NCBI GenBank assembly: GCA_963807735.1 | Contig: CAWEDI010000048.1 | Coordinates: forward strand, 39,539 to 103,538 | DNA from: Roseiarcus sp963807735 | Lineage (GTDB): Bacteria; Pseudomonadota; Alphaproteobacteria; Rhizobiales; Beijerinckiaceae | Direction of reading: 5' to 3' | DNA length: 64,000 nucleotides | Part shown: positions 17,543 through 25,693 of the stretch, in pieces | How positions within the stretch are numbered: the stretch's first letter is position 1 | Layout: each line of letters starts with the position of its first letter | Notes under the pieces: model-generated | What the model saw: the letters and a program-made list of their open reading frames with translations, nothing else | Databases searched by the model: none | Told to the model about the DNA's origin: nothing | Program-made: the position numbers and the translations under genes

Positions 17543-17558
17543 TTGGCACGGCCTTTGT
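17543..17558 (+). promoter_or_regulatory. Sigma-54 promoter of glnK-amtB
   Basis: TTGGCACGGCCTTTGT matches the RpoN -24/-12 consensus (TGGCACG, four bases, TTGC/T) with correct spacing, 110 bp upstream of the glnK start. A sigma-54 promoter activated by NtrC is the standard arrangement for glnK-amtB. No clear NtrC dyad was identified upstream. Confidence 0.75.
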
Positions 17559-17667
17559 AAGGAGCGCCGCCGAGCGGGCGTTTCACGTCCGGTCATCATA
17601 CGGCGCGTGTCTCGGCGGGAGGTCGATCGCTGAAGGCCGGGGCGCCGGGATCTAAGGGGCGTTGCAC

Positions 17668-18006
17668 ATGAAAATCGTAATGGCAGTGATCAAGCCGTTC
17701 AAACTCGAGGAGGTCCGCGATGCGTTGACCGCCATCGGGGTCCACGGGCTGACGGTCACCGAAGTCAAGGGCTATGGGCGGCAGAAGGGGCATACCGAGA
17801 TCTATCGCGGCGCGGAATACGCGGTCAGCTTTCTTCCCAAGTTGAAGATCGAGGTCGCGGTCGCGACCGAGCTCGTCGACAAGGTGATCGACGCGATCGT
17901 CGCCTCCGCGCGCACCGGCCAGATCGGCGACGGAAAGATCTTCGTATACGCGCTCGATTCCGCGGTCCGCATTCGCACCGGCGAAAGAGACAAGGACGCG
18001 CTCTGA
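17668..18006 (+). CDS. glnK: Nitrogen regulatory protein P-II (GlnK)
   Basis: A 112-residue P-II signal protein. It contains the T-loop GRQKGHTEIYRGAEY with the uridylylated tyrosine at position 51, and the C-terminal GQIGDGKIFVYALDSAVRIR that lines the ATP/2-oxoglutarate site. It blocks AmtB when nitrogen is plentiful and is modified by GlnD, whose gene is at 44927-47704. The ATG at 17668 is used rather than the TTG two codons earlier. amtB follows after 31 bp, so the two form an operon. Confidence 0.96.
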   Translation: MKIVMAVIKPFKLEEVRDALTAIGVHGLTVTEVKGYGRQKGHTEIYRGAEYAVSFLPKLKIEVAVATELVDKVIDAIVASARTGQIGDGKIFVYALDSAVRIRTGERDKDAL

Positions 18007-18037
18007 GCTTCTTCCCCTTTTCGTGGAGTTTTTCGCA

Positions 18038-19555
18038 ATGAAACTGTCGAAATTTATAACCGGGCTCGCGCCCGCTTTGGCGATCGCCGCCCTGATTGGG
18101 TTTGGCGCGCCGAGCGGCGCGCAAACCCCGTCGCCGGCCGCTACCGCGGAAGCGACGCCGGCCGCTTCGCCCTCCGCCGCGGCGTCGCCCGCCGCGAGCC
18201 CGGCGGCGGCCGCCACCCCCGCGGCGGCGGCGACGCCCGCCGCCGCTGCGACGCCCGCGCCGCCGCCGTCCTGCGGAGGAACGGTTACGGATAAGTGCAC
18301 CGGCAACTCCGGCGACACCGCCTGGATGCTGACTTCGGTCGCCCTCGTTCTGATGATGACGATACCCGGGCTCGGATTGTTCTACGGCGGCATGGTGCGC
18401 AAGAAGAACGTCGGCGACACCGTGATGACGAGCTTCGCCATCACCTGCCTCGTCACCGTGATTTACGCCTGCCTGACCTACAGCCTCTCGTTCACCGGCG
18501 GCGGCTCCTTCATTGGCGGCTTCAGCAGGGTGTTCCTGCAAAACATCCACTATGACCTCGCATCGGGCTCGAACTCGCCCAACGGCCTCGCGACGACGAT
18601 TCCCGAGACCGTCTACATGATGTTCCAGATGACCTTCGCGATCATCACGCCGGCCCTGATCGCCGGCGCCTTCGCGGAGCGCATGAAGTTCTCGGCGATG
18701 TTGTGGTTCATCGGTCTGTGGTCGATCTTCGTCTACGCGCCGGTCGCCCATTGGGTTTGGGGTCCGGACGGCATGTTCTCGACCGCCAACGTCGACGCCA
18801 AGGGCAACTTCACCGGGTGGAAAGTCGTGCTCGACTTCGCCGGCGGCACGGTCGTGCACATCGACGCGGGCGTTGCGGGCTTGGTTTGCGCGCTCATGCT
18901 CGGCAAGCGTCGCGACATGGGCCCTCCCCACAACATGGTGCTGACCTTCATCGGCACCGGCCTGCTGTGGGTTGGTTGGTTCGGGTTCAACGCCGGTTCG
19001 GCGGTGACCGCGGGCTTGCAAGCCGGCATGGCGATGACGGTCACGCAGGTCGCCACGGCCGTCGCCGGCCTGACCTGGATGTTCGTCGAGTGGATCCATC
19101 GCGGCAAGCCGACGGTCGTCGGTCTCTGCTCGGGCGCCGTCGCCGGACTGGTGGCGATCACCCCGGCTTCCGGTTACGTCGGCCCGTTCGGCTCGATCGT
19201 CATCGGCGTCGCCTGCGGCATCGGCTGCTACTGGGGCGCTACCGGTCTCAAGCACATGTTCGGTTATGACGACGCGCTCGATTGCTTCGGCGTTCACGGC
19301 GTCGGCGGCATCATCGGCGCGATCCTGACCGGCGTGTTCGCGGTCAACGAGTACAGCGGCCATTCCGGTCTGCTGGAGGGCAACGCCGAACAGGTCGTCA
19401 ACCAGTTTATCGGCGTCGGCACCGTCGTCGTCTACGATGCGATCGTCACCGCGATCATCCTGTTTATCATCAAGGCCGTCATCGGCCTGAAGGTCAGCGA
19501 CGAGATCGAGCGCGAAGGCCTCGACCTCGCCCTGCATGGCGAAGTGGTTCAGTAG
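18038..19555 (+). CDS. amtB: Ammonium transporter with Ala/Pro-rich N-terminal insert
   Basis: A 505-residue Amt-family channel. The twin pore histidines are present in TVVHIDAG and DCFGVHGVGG, and the core shows GLFYGGMVRKKN, FAERMKF and GFNAGSA. The N-terminus has a hydrophobic signal-like segment (residues 1-28), then about 50 residues of Ala/Pro/Ser/Thr low-complexity sequence with a repeated ATPAA unit before the first transporter helix, much longer than in Escherichia coli AmtB. A cysteine (PSCGG) and DKC before the first helix may form a periplasmic disulfide. Cotranscribed with glnK. Confidence 0.95.
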   Translation: MKLSKFITGLAPALAIAALIGFGAPSGAQTPSPAATAEATPAASPSAAASPAASPAAAATPAAAATPAAAATPAPPPSCGGTVTDKCTGNSGDTAWMLTSVALVLMMTIPGLGLFYGGMVRKKNVGDTVMTSFAITCLVTVIYACLTYSLSFTGGGSFIGGFSRVFLQNIHYDLASGSNSPNGLATTIPETVYMMFQMTFAIITPALIAGAFAERMKFSAMLWFIGLWSIFVYAPVAHWVWGPDGMFSTANVDAKGNFTGWKVVLDFAGGTVVHIDAGVAGLVCALMLGKRRDMGPPHNMVLTFIGTGLLWVGWFGFNAGSAVTAGLQAGMAMTVTQVATAVAGLTWMFVEWIHRGKPTVVGLCSGAVAGLVAITPASGYVGPFGSIVIGVACGIGCYWGATGLKHMFGYDDALDCFGVHGVGGIIGAILTGVFAVNEYSGHSGLLEGNAEQVVNQFIGVGTVVVYDAIVTAIILFIIKAVIGLKVSDEIEREGLDLALHGEVVQ

Positions 19556-19567
19556 CGTTGCGTTCCC

Positions 19568-19634
19568 CCGGGGCGTGTTTCGCCCCGGTCTTTCGTTCCT
19601 CCCCAACTGGGACGCCTTCGGGCGTCCCTTTTTT
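19568..19634 (+). terminator. Tandem hairpin terminators after amtB
   Basis: Two stems in series. The first is CCGGGGCG/CGCCCCGG (19568-19575 with 19581-19588) followed by TCTTT. The second is GGGACGCC, a TTCG tetraloop and GGCGTCCC (19609-19628) followed by six Ts. The T-run overlaps the last codons of the convergent DUF423 gene. Confidence 0.88.
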
Positions 19635-20001
19635 ATTCCGGCAGGGCGAAGACGGCGGCGAGCGCGATCCACGACAGGATCATCAGCGAGCCGCCGAGCG
19701 GCGCGGCGAACGGGAACAATCGGTCGCCGGCGAATGCGCGCGCCGCGAGATCGCCGGCGAACAGCAAGGTTCCCAACGCCAGAGCCGCGCCGGCCGCGAG
19801 GAAACGAAAACTGCGCCGCCGCGAGACGGCGCCCGCGTGCGCGGCGACGCCGACCAGCGCGGCGGCGTGCAGCACCAGGAATTCTGAAGCCGTGCGGCCG
19901 AGATCGCCGCCGCCGGCGTGGGTCGAAGCGGCGGCCAGCGCGACGCCGGCGCCGCCCATCAGCGCGGCAACGAGGCCGAGACTATCCGTAGAGCGCGTCA
20001 T
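19633..20001 (-). CDS. DUF423-family membrane protein
   Basis: A 122-residue integral membrane protein with four hydrophobic helices and the DUF423 features: an N-terminal GAGVALAAASTHAG, a central LVLHAAALVGVAA with a conserved helix histidine, TLLFAGDLAARAF, and a C-terminal PLGGSLMILSWIALAA. Function of the family (YwdK/YgdD type) is not known. Start at ATG 20001; the frame is open further upstream but that part is arginine-rich and overlaps other signals. Convergent with amtB. Confidence 0.85.
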   Translation of the reverse strand: MTRSTDSLGLVAALMGGAGVALAAASTHAGGGDLGRTASEFLVLHAAALVGVAAHAGAVSRRRSFRFLAAGAALALGTLLFAGDLAARAFAGDRLFPFAAPLGGSLMILSWIALAAVFALPE

Positions 20002-20071
20002 GCCGCCGTCGAGCCACGGAGGGCGGGGCGTGTCAACCGGGCGCGTCCGCGGCGAGGACGCGCCGGGCGTT

Positions 20072-20176
20072 TCACTTGCGGATGTTGACAGGGCGGCGTC
20101 CAAGAAAATCGCCGTCGCTGTCGTCCATCGACCGCCAGCGGACGCATTCGTCGCCGTCGACGACGCCGAACCCCAC
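20072..20176 (-). CDS. Possible 34-residue small protein
   Basis: A GTG at 20176, preceded by AGGACGAG and an in-frame TAG, opens a 34-codon frame: acidic/aromatic start (VGFGVVDGDECVRWRSMDDS) and basic end (LGRRPVNIRK). The composition (Trp, Cys, balanced Asp/Arg, no runs) looks like real protein rather than GC-rich noise. It lies just upstream of the DUF423 gene on the same strand. No family is recognised; conservation in relatives would decide. Confidence 0.4.
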   Translation of the reverse strand: MGFGVVDGDECVRWRSMDDSDGDFLGRRPVNIRK

Positions 20177-20339
20177 CTCGTCCTAGCCGTGACGCCAATG
20201 TTGTGCCGGCGGTGATCGCCGTTTCCCCTCTGTCGCGGCGGGGCAGGGGGCGGTTCAGGGCGCCCTGGCGCCTTTTCGCGCTCCATTCGACAGCGGGCTT
20301 CGGCGGCGCTAGAGCGAGTCCCGATCAAGTTGAATCGCT

Positions 20340-20444
20340 GTCATGGCGAGCGAAGCGAAGCCATCCACGTTTCCGCCGAACCAGGCCTAGCCGATTAGAC
20401 TGCGATCTCGGCGCGCTGGATTGCTTCGCTTCGCTCGCAATGAC
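20340..20444. repeat. Palindromic intergenic repeat, copy 1
   Basis: Inverted arms sharing the core GCGAGCGAAGCGAAGCCAT on the left and TTGCTTCGCTTCGCTCGCAA on the right, bounded by GTCAT and ATGAC, with a non-palindromic middle. Copies 2 and 3 lie at 38894-38978 and 61938-62040. The flanking 20177-20339 and 20445-20501 hold no gene I can support. Confidence 0.85.
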
Positions 20445-20501
20445 GAAGCCGTTTCAATTTGTTCGGTGAGCGCTCTAAGCCCGCGCCGCAGGGAACATCG
20501 C

Positions 20502-20915
20502 ATGGTTTTTATTGATCCGACCAAAGAGACGTTCGCGGCGTTCCGAAACGCCGACCGGCCGGGGCCGATCGAGATGCTGAACCTGGTGCGGCTGCGCGAG
20601 CGAGCCGCTTATCCCGACGGTCGCCCCGCGACCGGCGCGGAAGCCTACGCCGCCTATGGCCGCGACAGCGGGCCGGTGTTTCGTCGAGTCGGCGGAAGCA
20701 TCGTCTGGCGCGGGTCGTTCGAGCTAATGTTGATTGGACCCGGCGACGAGCGCTGGGATCATTGTTTTATCGCGCGTTATCCCAGCGTGGGCGCGTTCGT
20801 CGAGATGATCCGCGATCCCGTCTACCGCGAGGCGGTCAAGCACCGGCAGGCGGCGGTCGAGGATTCCAGGCTCATCCGCTGCGAGACCGCTGAACCGGGC
20901 GACCTGTTCGGCTGA
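20502..20915 (+). CDS. DUF1330-family protein
   Basis: A 137-residue cytoplasmic protein with the dimeric alpha/beta-barrel pattern of DUF1330: PGPIEMLNLVRLRERAAY, YAAYGRDSGPVFRRVGGSIVW, then FIARYPSVGAFVEMIRDPVY. The fold is related to small monooxygenase-like barrels, but no catalytic role is established. Its stop overlaps the start of the following glycosyltransferase as TGATG, so the two are coupled. The ATG at 20502 follows CAGGGAA. Confidence 0.85.
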   Translation: MVFIDPTKETFAAFRNADRPGPIEMLNLVRLRERAAYPDGRPATGAEAYAAYGRDSGPVFRRVGGSIVWRGSFELMLIGPGDERWDHCFIARYPSVGAFVEMIRDPVYREAVKHRQAAVEDSRLIRCETAEPGDLFG

Positions 20916-22036
20916 TGTCGGCGCTGGCGGGTTTGAGCCTTGCGGTGTGGCTCTATCTGATCTTCGCCCGCGGCGGCTTCTGGCTGGCGCTGGAGCGAGA
21001 GGCGGGCGCGCCCGCGCCGCGGGCCTGGCCCGACGTTGTCGCCGTCATTCCCGCCCGCGACGAGGCGGAATCGATTGGCGAGACAGTCGGTTCTTTGCTT
21101 GAGCAGGATTATCCGGGCGGCTTTCGCATCGTCGTGGTCGATGACGAAAGCGCCGACGGCACGGCCGAGATCGCGCGACGGGCCGCCGCGAGCGAGCGGC
21201 TCACGGTCGTGGCGGGAGCGCCGACGCCGCCGGGCCGGACCGGCAAGCTGTGGGCGGTCGCGCAGGGAATCGCGGCGGCTGAGACGGCAGCGCCGAAATA
21301 CTGGCTGCTGACCGACGCCGACATCGCCTATCGCGCCGATGCGCTGAGCGGCCTCGTCGCGCGCGCCGAGCGCGAAGGGCTCGTTCTCAACTCGCTGATG
21401 GCGCGGCTTGCCTGCCAATCATTTCCCGAGCGTTTTGCGATCCCCGCTTTCGTGTTTTTCTTCCAGATGCTCTACCCTTTCGCCTGGGCGAATGATCCCA
21501 GGCGCAAGACGGCGGCGGCGGCCGGCGGCTGCATGTTGGTCAAGCGCGAAGCGCTCGCGGCGGCGGGCGGGATTGCGGCGATCCGCAACGCGCTGATCGA
21601 CGATTGCGCGCTGGCGCGGCTGTTGAAGCGAAGCGGACCGATCCGGCTCAGCCTCGCCGAGCGCGTCGACAGCCTGCGACGCTACCCGGATTTCGGCGAG
21701 ATTCGGCGAATGGTGCGGCGTTCGGCTTACGCGCAGTTGAACTTCTCGCCGGCGCTGCTCGCCTTCACCGTGGCAGGGATGGCGCTGGTCTATCTGGCGC
21801 CCGTCGGAGCGGCTTTGTTTGCGCATGGCGGAGCGCGCGCCTGTGGACTCGGCGCATGGGCGTTGATGGCGGCGGCGTTTCAGCCGACGTTGCGCGATTA
21901 TCGGGTCTCCCCATTGTGGGGACTGATGCTGCCGGCGATCGCCGCGCTTTACACGGTCTACACCGTCGAATCGGGCCTCGCCTCGGCGCGGGGGCAGGGC
22001 GGATTGTGGAAAGGCCGTTACCAGGAGCGGGTTTAA
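20915..22036 (+). CDS. hpnB: Hopanoid-associated glycosyltransferase, HpnB type
   Basis: A 373-residue GT2 enzyme. The catalytic half shows VIPARDEAESIGETV, the nucleotide-sugar VVVDDESADGTAEI, the DxD-like LTDADIAY and DDCALAR. Membrane helices are present at the N-terminus (LAVWLYLIFARG) and in the C-terminal third (three or four helices from FTVAGMALVYLA onward). The arrangement and length match the hopene-associated glycosyltransferase HpnB, thought to modify hopanoid side chains. The other hpn genes are not adjacent; only the DUF1330 gene is linked. The general GT2 call is firm, the HpnB subtype fairly firm. Confidence 0.85.
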   Translation: MSALAGLSLAVWLYLIFARGGFWLALEREAGAPAPRAWPDVVAVIPARDEAESIGETVGSLLEQDYPGGFRIVVVDDESADGTAEIARRAAASERLTVVAGAPTPPGRTGKLWAVAQGIAAAETAAPKYWLLTDADIAYRADALSGLVARAEREGLVLNSLMARLACQSFPERFAIPAFVFFFQMLYPFAWANDPRRKTAAAAGGCMLVKREALAAAGGIAAIRNALIDDCALARLLKRSGPIRLSLAERVDSLRRYPDFGEIRRMVRRSAYAQLNFSPALLAFTVAGMALVYLAPVGAALFAHGGARACGLGAWALMAAAFQPTLRDYRVSPLWGLMLPAIAALYTVYTVESGLASARGQGGLWKGRYQERV

Positions 22037-22461
22037 GTCAACCGCAGCGCGCCGTCGTCCGCGAGCGCGAAATGCGGGTTCCAGGCGATCTCCCAGAGGT
22101 GGCCGTCGGGATCGGCGAAATAGCCGGTGCGCCCGCCCCAGAACGCCGCCTGGGCGGGCCGCGTGATGCGCGCACCGGCGGCTTCGGCGAGCGCCAGCAA
22201 CCGGTCGACCTCGGCCGGCTCGCGCACGTTGTGCGCGAGCGTGATCGCGCCGGGGCCGGCGTCTGCGACGCCGGCGTCCTCGGCGAGCGCCGCGCGCGGA
22301 AACAGCGCCAGCGCCATGCCGCCCATTTGGAAGAACACGATGTCGCCCTGGCTCGCCGGCGACGCCCGCCAGCCGAGGCCCGTCTCGTAGAACGCGCGGG
22401 CGCGAGCGAGGTCTGCGACGCCGAGGGTGATGAGGCTCACGCGCGGCTCGAACGACGACAT
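22033..22461 (-). CDS. VOC (glyoxalase/bleomycin-resistance) family protein
   Basis: A 142-residue metal-dependent VOC-fold protein built of two beta-alpha-beta3 halves: ITLGVADLARARAFYETGLG and IVFFQMGG in the first, AHNVREPAEVDRLLALAEAA and TGYFADPDGHLWEIAWNP in the second. The final DPDGHLWE segment carries a typical metal-ligand glutamate. Substrate unknown. It overlaps the hpnB stop by 4 bp on the opposite strand and lies 4 bp downstream of the regulator gene, so it is probably in that operon. Confidence 0.85.
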   Translation of the reverse strand: MSSFEPRVSLITLGVADLARARAFYETGLGWRASPASQGDIVFFQMGGMALALFPRAALAEDAGVADAGPGAITLAHNVREPAEVDRLLALAEAAGARITRPAQAAFWGGRTGYFADPDGHLWEIAWNPHFALADDGALRLT

Positions 22462-22465
22462 CAGC

Positions 22466-23227
22466 TCACTCCCGCAGCGGCGTGTGGACTGTCAGCTTGA
22501 TCGCGGCGTCCTCGTTGCACTGAAACGTCGCGTATTCATACGCCGTCAAGCCGTGCTTCGGATGGCGCAGGCGCTTGACGCCAATCGGCGCGGCGCGAAT
22601 GTCGTGCGCCTCCCACCAATCTGCGAAATCGGGGCAAGCGCCACGCAGCCGCGCCACCAACTCGACGAACGCCGGATCGCCGGCGAACGCGTCATAGGCG
22701 ACGCGGAATTGCGCGACCATGCGGCGGGCCTGCCCCGGCCAATCCTCGAACAGATCGCGCGCCGCCGGATCGGTCAACACGAAGGCGACGAGATTGGGCC
22801 TGCCGCCGGCGAAGCCGCCGAACAGTTCGAGCGCCGCGTCGTTGGCGGCGAGCACGTCCCAGCGCCGTCCGGTCAGATAGGCGGGTTGCGGAAACCGCGC
22901 GATCATCCGAACCAGCGTCGGCGGCGGCGTCTCGGGCGCGAACGCCGGCCGGTCCGGCTGTAGGGCGAGCGTGCGCAGATGCTCGGCCTCGGCGCGTTCG
23001 AGCCGCAACGCGCGAGCGAGCCCGTCAATCGTCGCGGGGGAAGGCCGCCCGCCGCGGCCCTGCTCCAGCCGCGTGTACCAATCGACGCCGATTCCGGCGG
23101 CTTCGGCGATCTCCTCGCGACGCAGGCCCGGCGTGCGGCGCGGACGGCGCGCCGCGCCTTCCGGCGTCAGCCGTTGGCGCCGTGTCTTCAGGAAATCGCC
23201 GATGGCTTGGGCTTGCTCGTCGCGCAT
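22466..23227 (-). CDS. XRE-family regulator with MmyB-like ligand domain
   Basis: A 253-residue transcription factor. The N-terminal helix-turn-helix (IGDFLKTRRQRLTPE, TPGLRREEIAEAAGIGVDWY, TRLEQGRG) is followed by the MmyB-type PAS-like domain (LTGRRWDVLAANDAALELFG, NLVAFVLTDPAARDLF, WPGQARRMVAQFR), which binds fatty acid-like ligands in characterised members. Start placed at ATG 23227. It is divergent from the MDR oxidoreductase gene across 87 bp, the usual arrangement for a regulator and its target. Confidence 0.88.
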   Translation of the reverse strand: MRDEQAQAIGDFLKTRRQRLTPEGAARRPRRTPGLRREEIAEAAGIGVDWYTRLEQGRGGRPSPATIDGLARALRLERAEAEHLRTLALQPDRPAFAPETPPPTLVRMIARFPQPAYLTGRRWDVLAANDAALELFGGFAGGRPNLVAFVLTDPAARDLFEDWPGQARRMVAQFRVAYDAFAGDPAFVELVARLRGACPDFADWWEAHDIRAAPIGVKRLRHPKHGLTAYEYATFQCNEDAAIKLTVHTPLRE

Positions 23228-23314
23228 GGAGGTATCCGCTGATCCCAGGATCATACCCGGTCTTCTTGCGCCGCGCGAGCGCGACTATCTTCGCCGCATC
23301 CGAGGAGACTCCCT

Positions 23315-24382
23315 ATGAAAGCCGCCGTTCTGCACGCCTTCGGCCAACCTTTCGCGTTCGAAGATTTACCCGATCCCGTCCCCGGTCCCGGCGAGGCGGT
23401 CGTCGAAATCGCCGCGGCGCGGGTGTTGCCCTACATGCGCGACATCGTCAGCGGCGCGCGCCGCTACGCCATCGACCTGCCGGCGGTGCTCGGCGGCGGC
23501 GCGGTCGGGCGCATCGCGGCGCTCGGGCCGGACGCGACGCGGCTGAAAGTCGGCGACTGGGTGCTGTGCGACCCGACACTGCGCTCGCGCGACGACGCGC
23601 GGACGCCCGACATCGCGTTGCAGGGGATCACGGCGCGGGGGCCGGGGGGCGAGGCGCTGCAACGCCGCTACCGCCACGGCTCATTCGCCGCGCGGATGCT
23701 GACTCCCCTGGAGAACGTGAGTCCGCTCGGCGACACGGCGCCCGAAACCGCGGGACGCTGGTGCGCGGCGGGGACGATGATGGTGCCCTACGGCGGGCTA
23801 CTCGCCGTGGATTTTCGTCCCGGCGAAATCCTCGCGGTGAGCGGCGCCACCGGCAATTTCGGCGGCGCGGGGGTTATGCTGGCGCTTGGGATGGGCGCGG
23901 CGGCGGTGGTCGCGGTTGGGCGCAATCGCGATATTCTGGCGACGATGGAGCGGCGGTTCGGCCCGCGTGTGCGCGGCGTCGCGCTGACCGGCGAAGAGGC
24001 GGCGGATACGCAGGCGATCAAGGACGCCGCGCCGGGGCCGATCGACGTCGCGCTCGACATCCTGCCGCCCGGCGCAACCCCTAGCGCTACGCGCGCGGCG
24101 GTGCTGGCGCTGCGCGAGTTCGGCCGCGCGGCGCTGATGGGGGGCCAGCAGGACGATTTCGCGCTGCCGTACAATTGGCTGATGCGCAACAGCATCACGA
24201 TTCGCGGCCAATGGATGTTTCCTCGCACCGCCAACGCGAGCCTCATTGCGCTGGCGCGCGGAGGACAGGTCGATCTCGCCGCCTTCCAAGTTTCCGAATT
24301 CGCCCTCGCCGACGTTGAGGCGGCGCTCGACCACGCCGCGGCCAACGCCGGCGCGTTCAAGATGACCGTCCTGCGGCCGTGA
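23315..24382 (+). CDS. MDR-superfamily quinone oxidoreductase-like protein
   Basis: A 355-residue medium-chain dehydrogenase/reductase: N-terminal GroES-like domain (PGPGEAVVEIAAARVLP) and a Rossmann domain with the NADP loop VSGATGNFGGAGVMLALGMG. The catalytic and structural zinc cysteine sets are missing, so a zinc-independent quinone-reductase type is likelier than alcohol dehydrogenase. Substrate unknown. The position next to a divergent MmyB-like regulator suggests inducible expression under its control. Confidence 0.85.
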   Translation: MKAAVLHAFGQPFAFEDLPDPVPGPGEAVVEIAAARVLPYMRDIVSGARRYAIDLPAVLGGGAVGRIAALGPDATRLKVGDWVLCDPTLRSRDDARTPDIALQGITARGPGGEALQRRYRHGSFAARMLTPLENVSPLGDTAPETAGRWCAAGTMMVPYGGLLAVDFRPGEILAVSGATGNFGGAGVMLALGMGAAAVVAVGRNRDILATMERRFGPRVRGVALTGEEAADTQAIKDAAPGPIDVALDILPPGATPSATRAAVLALREFGRAALMGGQQDDFALPYNWLMRNSITIRGQWMFPRTANASLIALARGGQVDLAAFQVSEFALADVEAALDHAAANAGAFKMTVLRP

Positions 24383-24451
24383 GCCGTCACGCGACTGTCG
24401 CCGAAACTCCATAAACGCGCGGCCCCAGCGAAGTTTGCGAGGGCCGAATCG

Positions 24452-25693
24452 ATGCCGGGCATTCGTCACGCGGTCAAACAGGCGACGCGCCACAATCTCG
24501 GCGCGGCCGTGCATCGGCACAAGGCGTTCTCGCGACGCGGCTTGCAGGAGCGCGTGTTCACGCTGGCGTTCCGCCGCCTGGTCTACCCGCAGATCTGGGA
24601 GGACCCGGTCATCGACCTCGAAGCCCTGGCGCTCGGTCCTCGCGACCGGGTCGTCGCGATCGCCTCGGGCGGCTGCAACGTGCTCTCGTATCTCGTCGCG
24701 GCGCCCCAGGAGATCATCGCCGTCGATCTCAACGGCGCCCATATCGCGCTGCTCAATCTCAAGTTGCGCGGCCTCGCGGCGCTTGCCGATCACGCTGCTT
24801 TCTTCGACTTCTTCGGCCGTGCCGATCGCCCCGACAACGTCGCCACCTATCAGACTCTGCTGCGGCCCGGTCTCGACGAGGCGACGCGGGCTTATTGGGA
24901 CGGGCGCGGGCTCGACGGCCGCCGCCGCGTCGAAGCGTTCGCGCGCGGGTTTTACCGGCACGGCCTGCTCGGGCGGTTCATCGGCGCCGGCCATGCGGTC
25001 GCGCGTCTCTACGGCAAGCGGTTCGACGCGCTGCTCGCCGCGCGCTCGCTCGACGAGCAGCGGACGATCTTCGAGCGCGAGATCGCGCCGTTGTTCGACA
25101 AGCGGTTCGTGCGCTGGCTCGCCCGGCGGCCTTCGGCGCTCTACGGCCTCGGCATCCCGCCGGCGCAATATCGCGCGCTCGCTGCCGACGGGGCCGACGG
25201 CGTCACCGAGGTCTTGAAGCGCCGAGTCGAGCGGCTCGCCTGCGACTTCCCCGTCGCCGAGAACTACTTCGCCTGGCAGGCGTTCGGCCGCGCCTATGCG
25301 CGGGCCGACGCGCCGAGCCTGCCGCCTTACTTGCAGCAAGCGCATTTCGAGACGGTGCGCGACGGCGCGTGGCGGGTGCGGCCGCATCACGGCTCGTTCA
25401 CCGAGCGGCTCGCCGCCGAGCCCGACGCGAGCCTCGACGCCTACGTCCTACTCGACGCGCAGGATTGGATGAATGACGAGACGCTGACGGCGTTGTGGGG
25501 CGAAATCCGCCGCACGGCGCGGCCCGGCGCGCGCGTCATCTTTCGCACGGCCGCCGACGAGCGGTTGCTGCCCGGCCGCGTGCCCGACGAAATCCTCGCC
25601 GACTTCCGCTACGAGGCGGAGCGCGCGCGGGCCTTGGGGGCGCGCGACCGCTCGTCGATCTACGGCGCCTTCCATCTCTGGGTTCGCGCGTGA
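24452..25693 (+). CDS. btaA: BtaA: SAM:diacylglycerol 3-amino-3-carboxypropyl transferase
   Basis: A 413-residue DUF3419 enzyme making diacylglyceryl homoserine, the first step of betaine lipid (DGTS) synthesis. Features: N-terminal YPQIWEDPVIDLEALAL, the SAM-binding AIASGGCNVLSYL and IIAVDLNGAHIALLNLKL, and C-terminal DAYVLLDAQDWMNDETLTAL and RVIFRTAADERLLPG. The length fits bacterial BtaA. Its stop overlaps btaB as GTGA. Betaine lipids usually replace phospholipids under phosphate starvation; I found no convincing tandem Pho box in the 69 bp upstream. Confidence 0.93.
   Translation: MPGIRHAVKQATRHNLGAAVHRHKAFSRRGLQERVFTLAFRRLVYPQIWEDPVIDLEALALGPRDRVVAIASGGCNVLSYLVAAPQEIIAVDLNGAHIALLNLKLRGLAALADHAAFFDFFGRADRPDNVATYQTLLRPGLDEATRAYWDGRGLDGRRRVEAFARGFYRHGLLGRFIGAGHAVARLYGKRFDALLAARSLDEQRTIFEREIAPLFDKRFVRWLARRPSALYGLGIPPAQYRALAADGADGVTEVLKRRVERLACDFPVAENYFAWQAFGRAYARADAPSLPPYLQQAHFETVRDGAWRVRPHHGSFTERLAAEPDASLDAYVLLDAQDWMNDETLTALWGEIRRTARPGARVIFRTAADERLLPGRVPDEILADFRYEAERARALGARDRSSIYGAFHLWVRA

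Noticed and set aside
17825..19672. A 615-codon minus-strand frame across glnK-amtB
   Set aside because: Low-complexity Asp/Arg/His composition, antisense to two definite genes, no start context.
24383..24451. Pho box upstream of btaA
   Set aside because: Only a single CTGTC-like half (GACTGTCGCC) is present; no second half at the required spacing.
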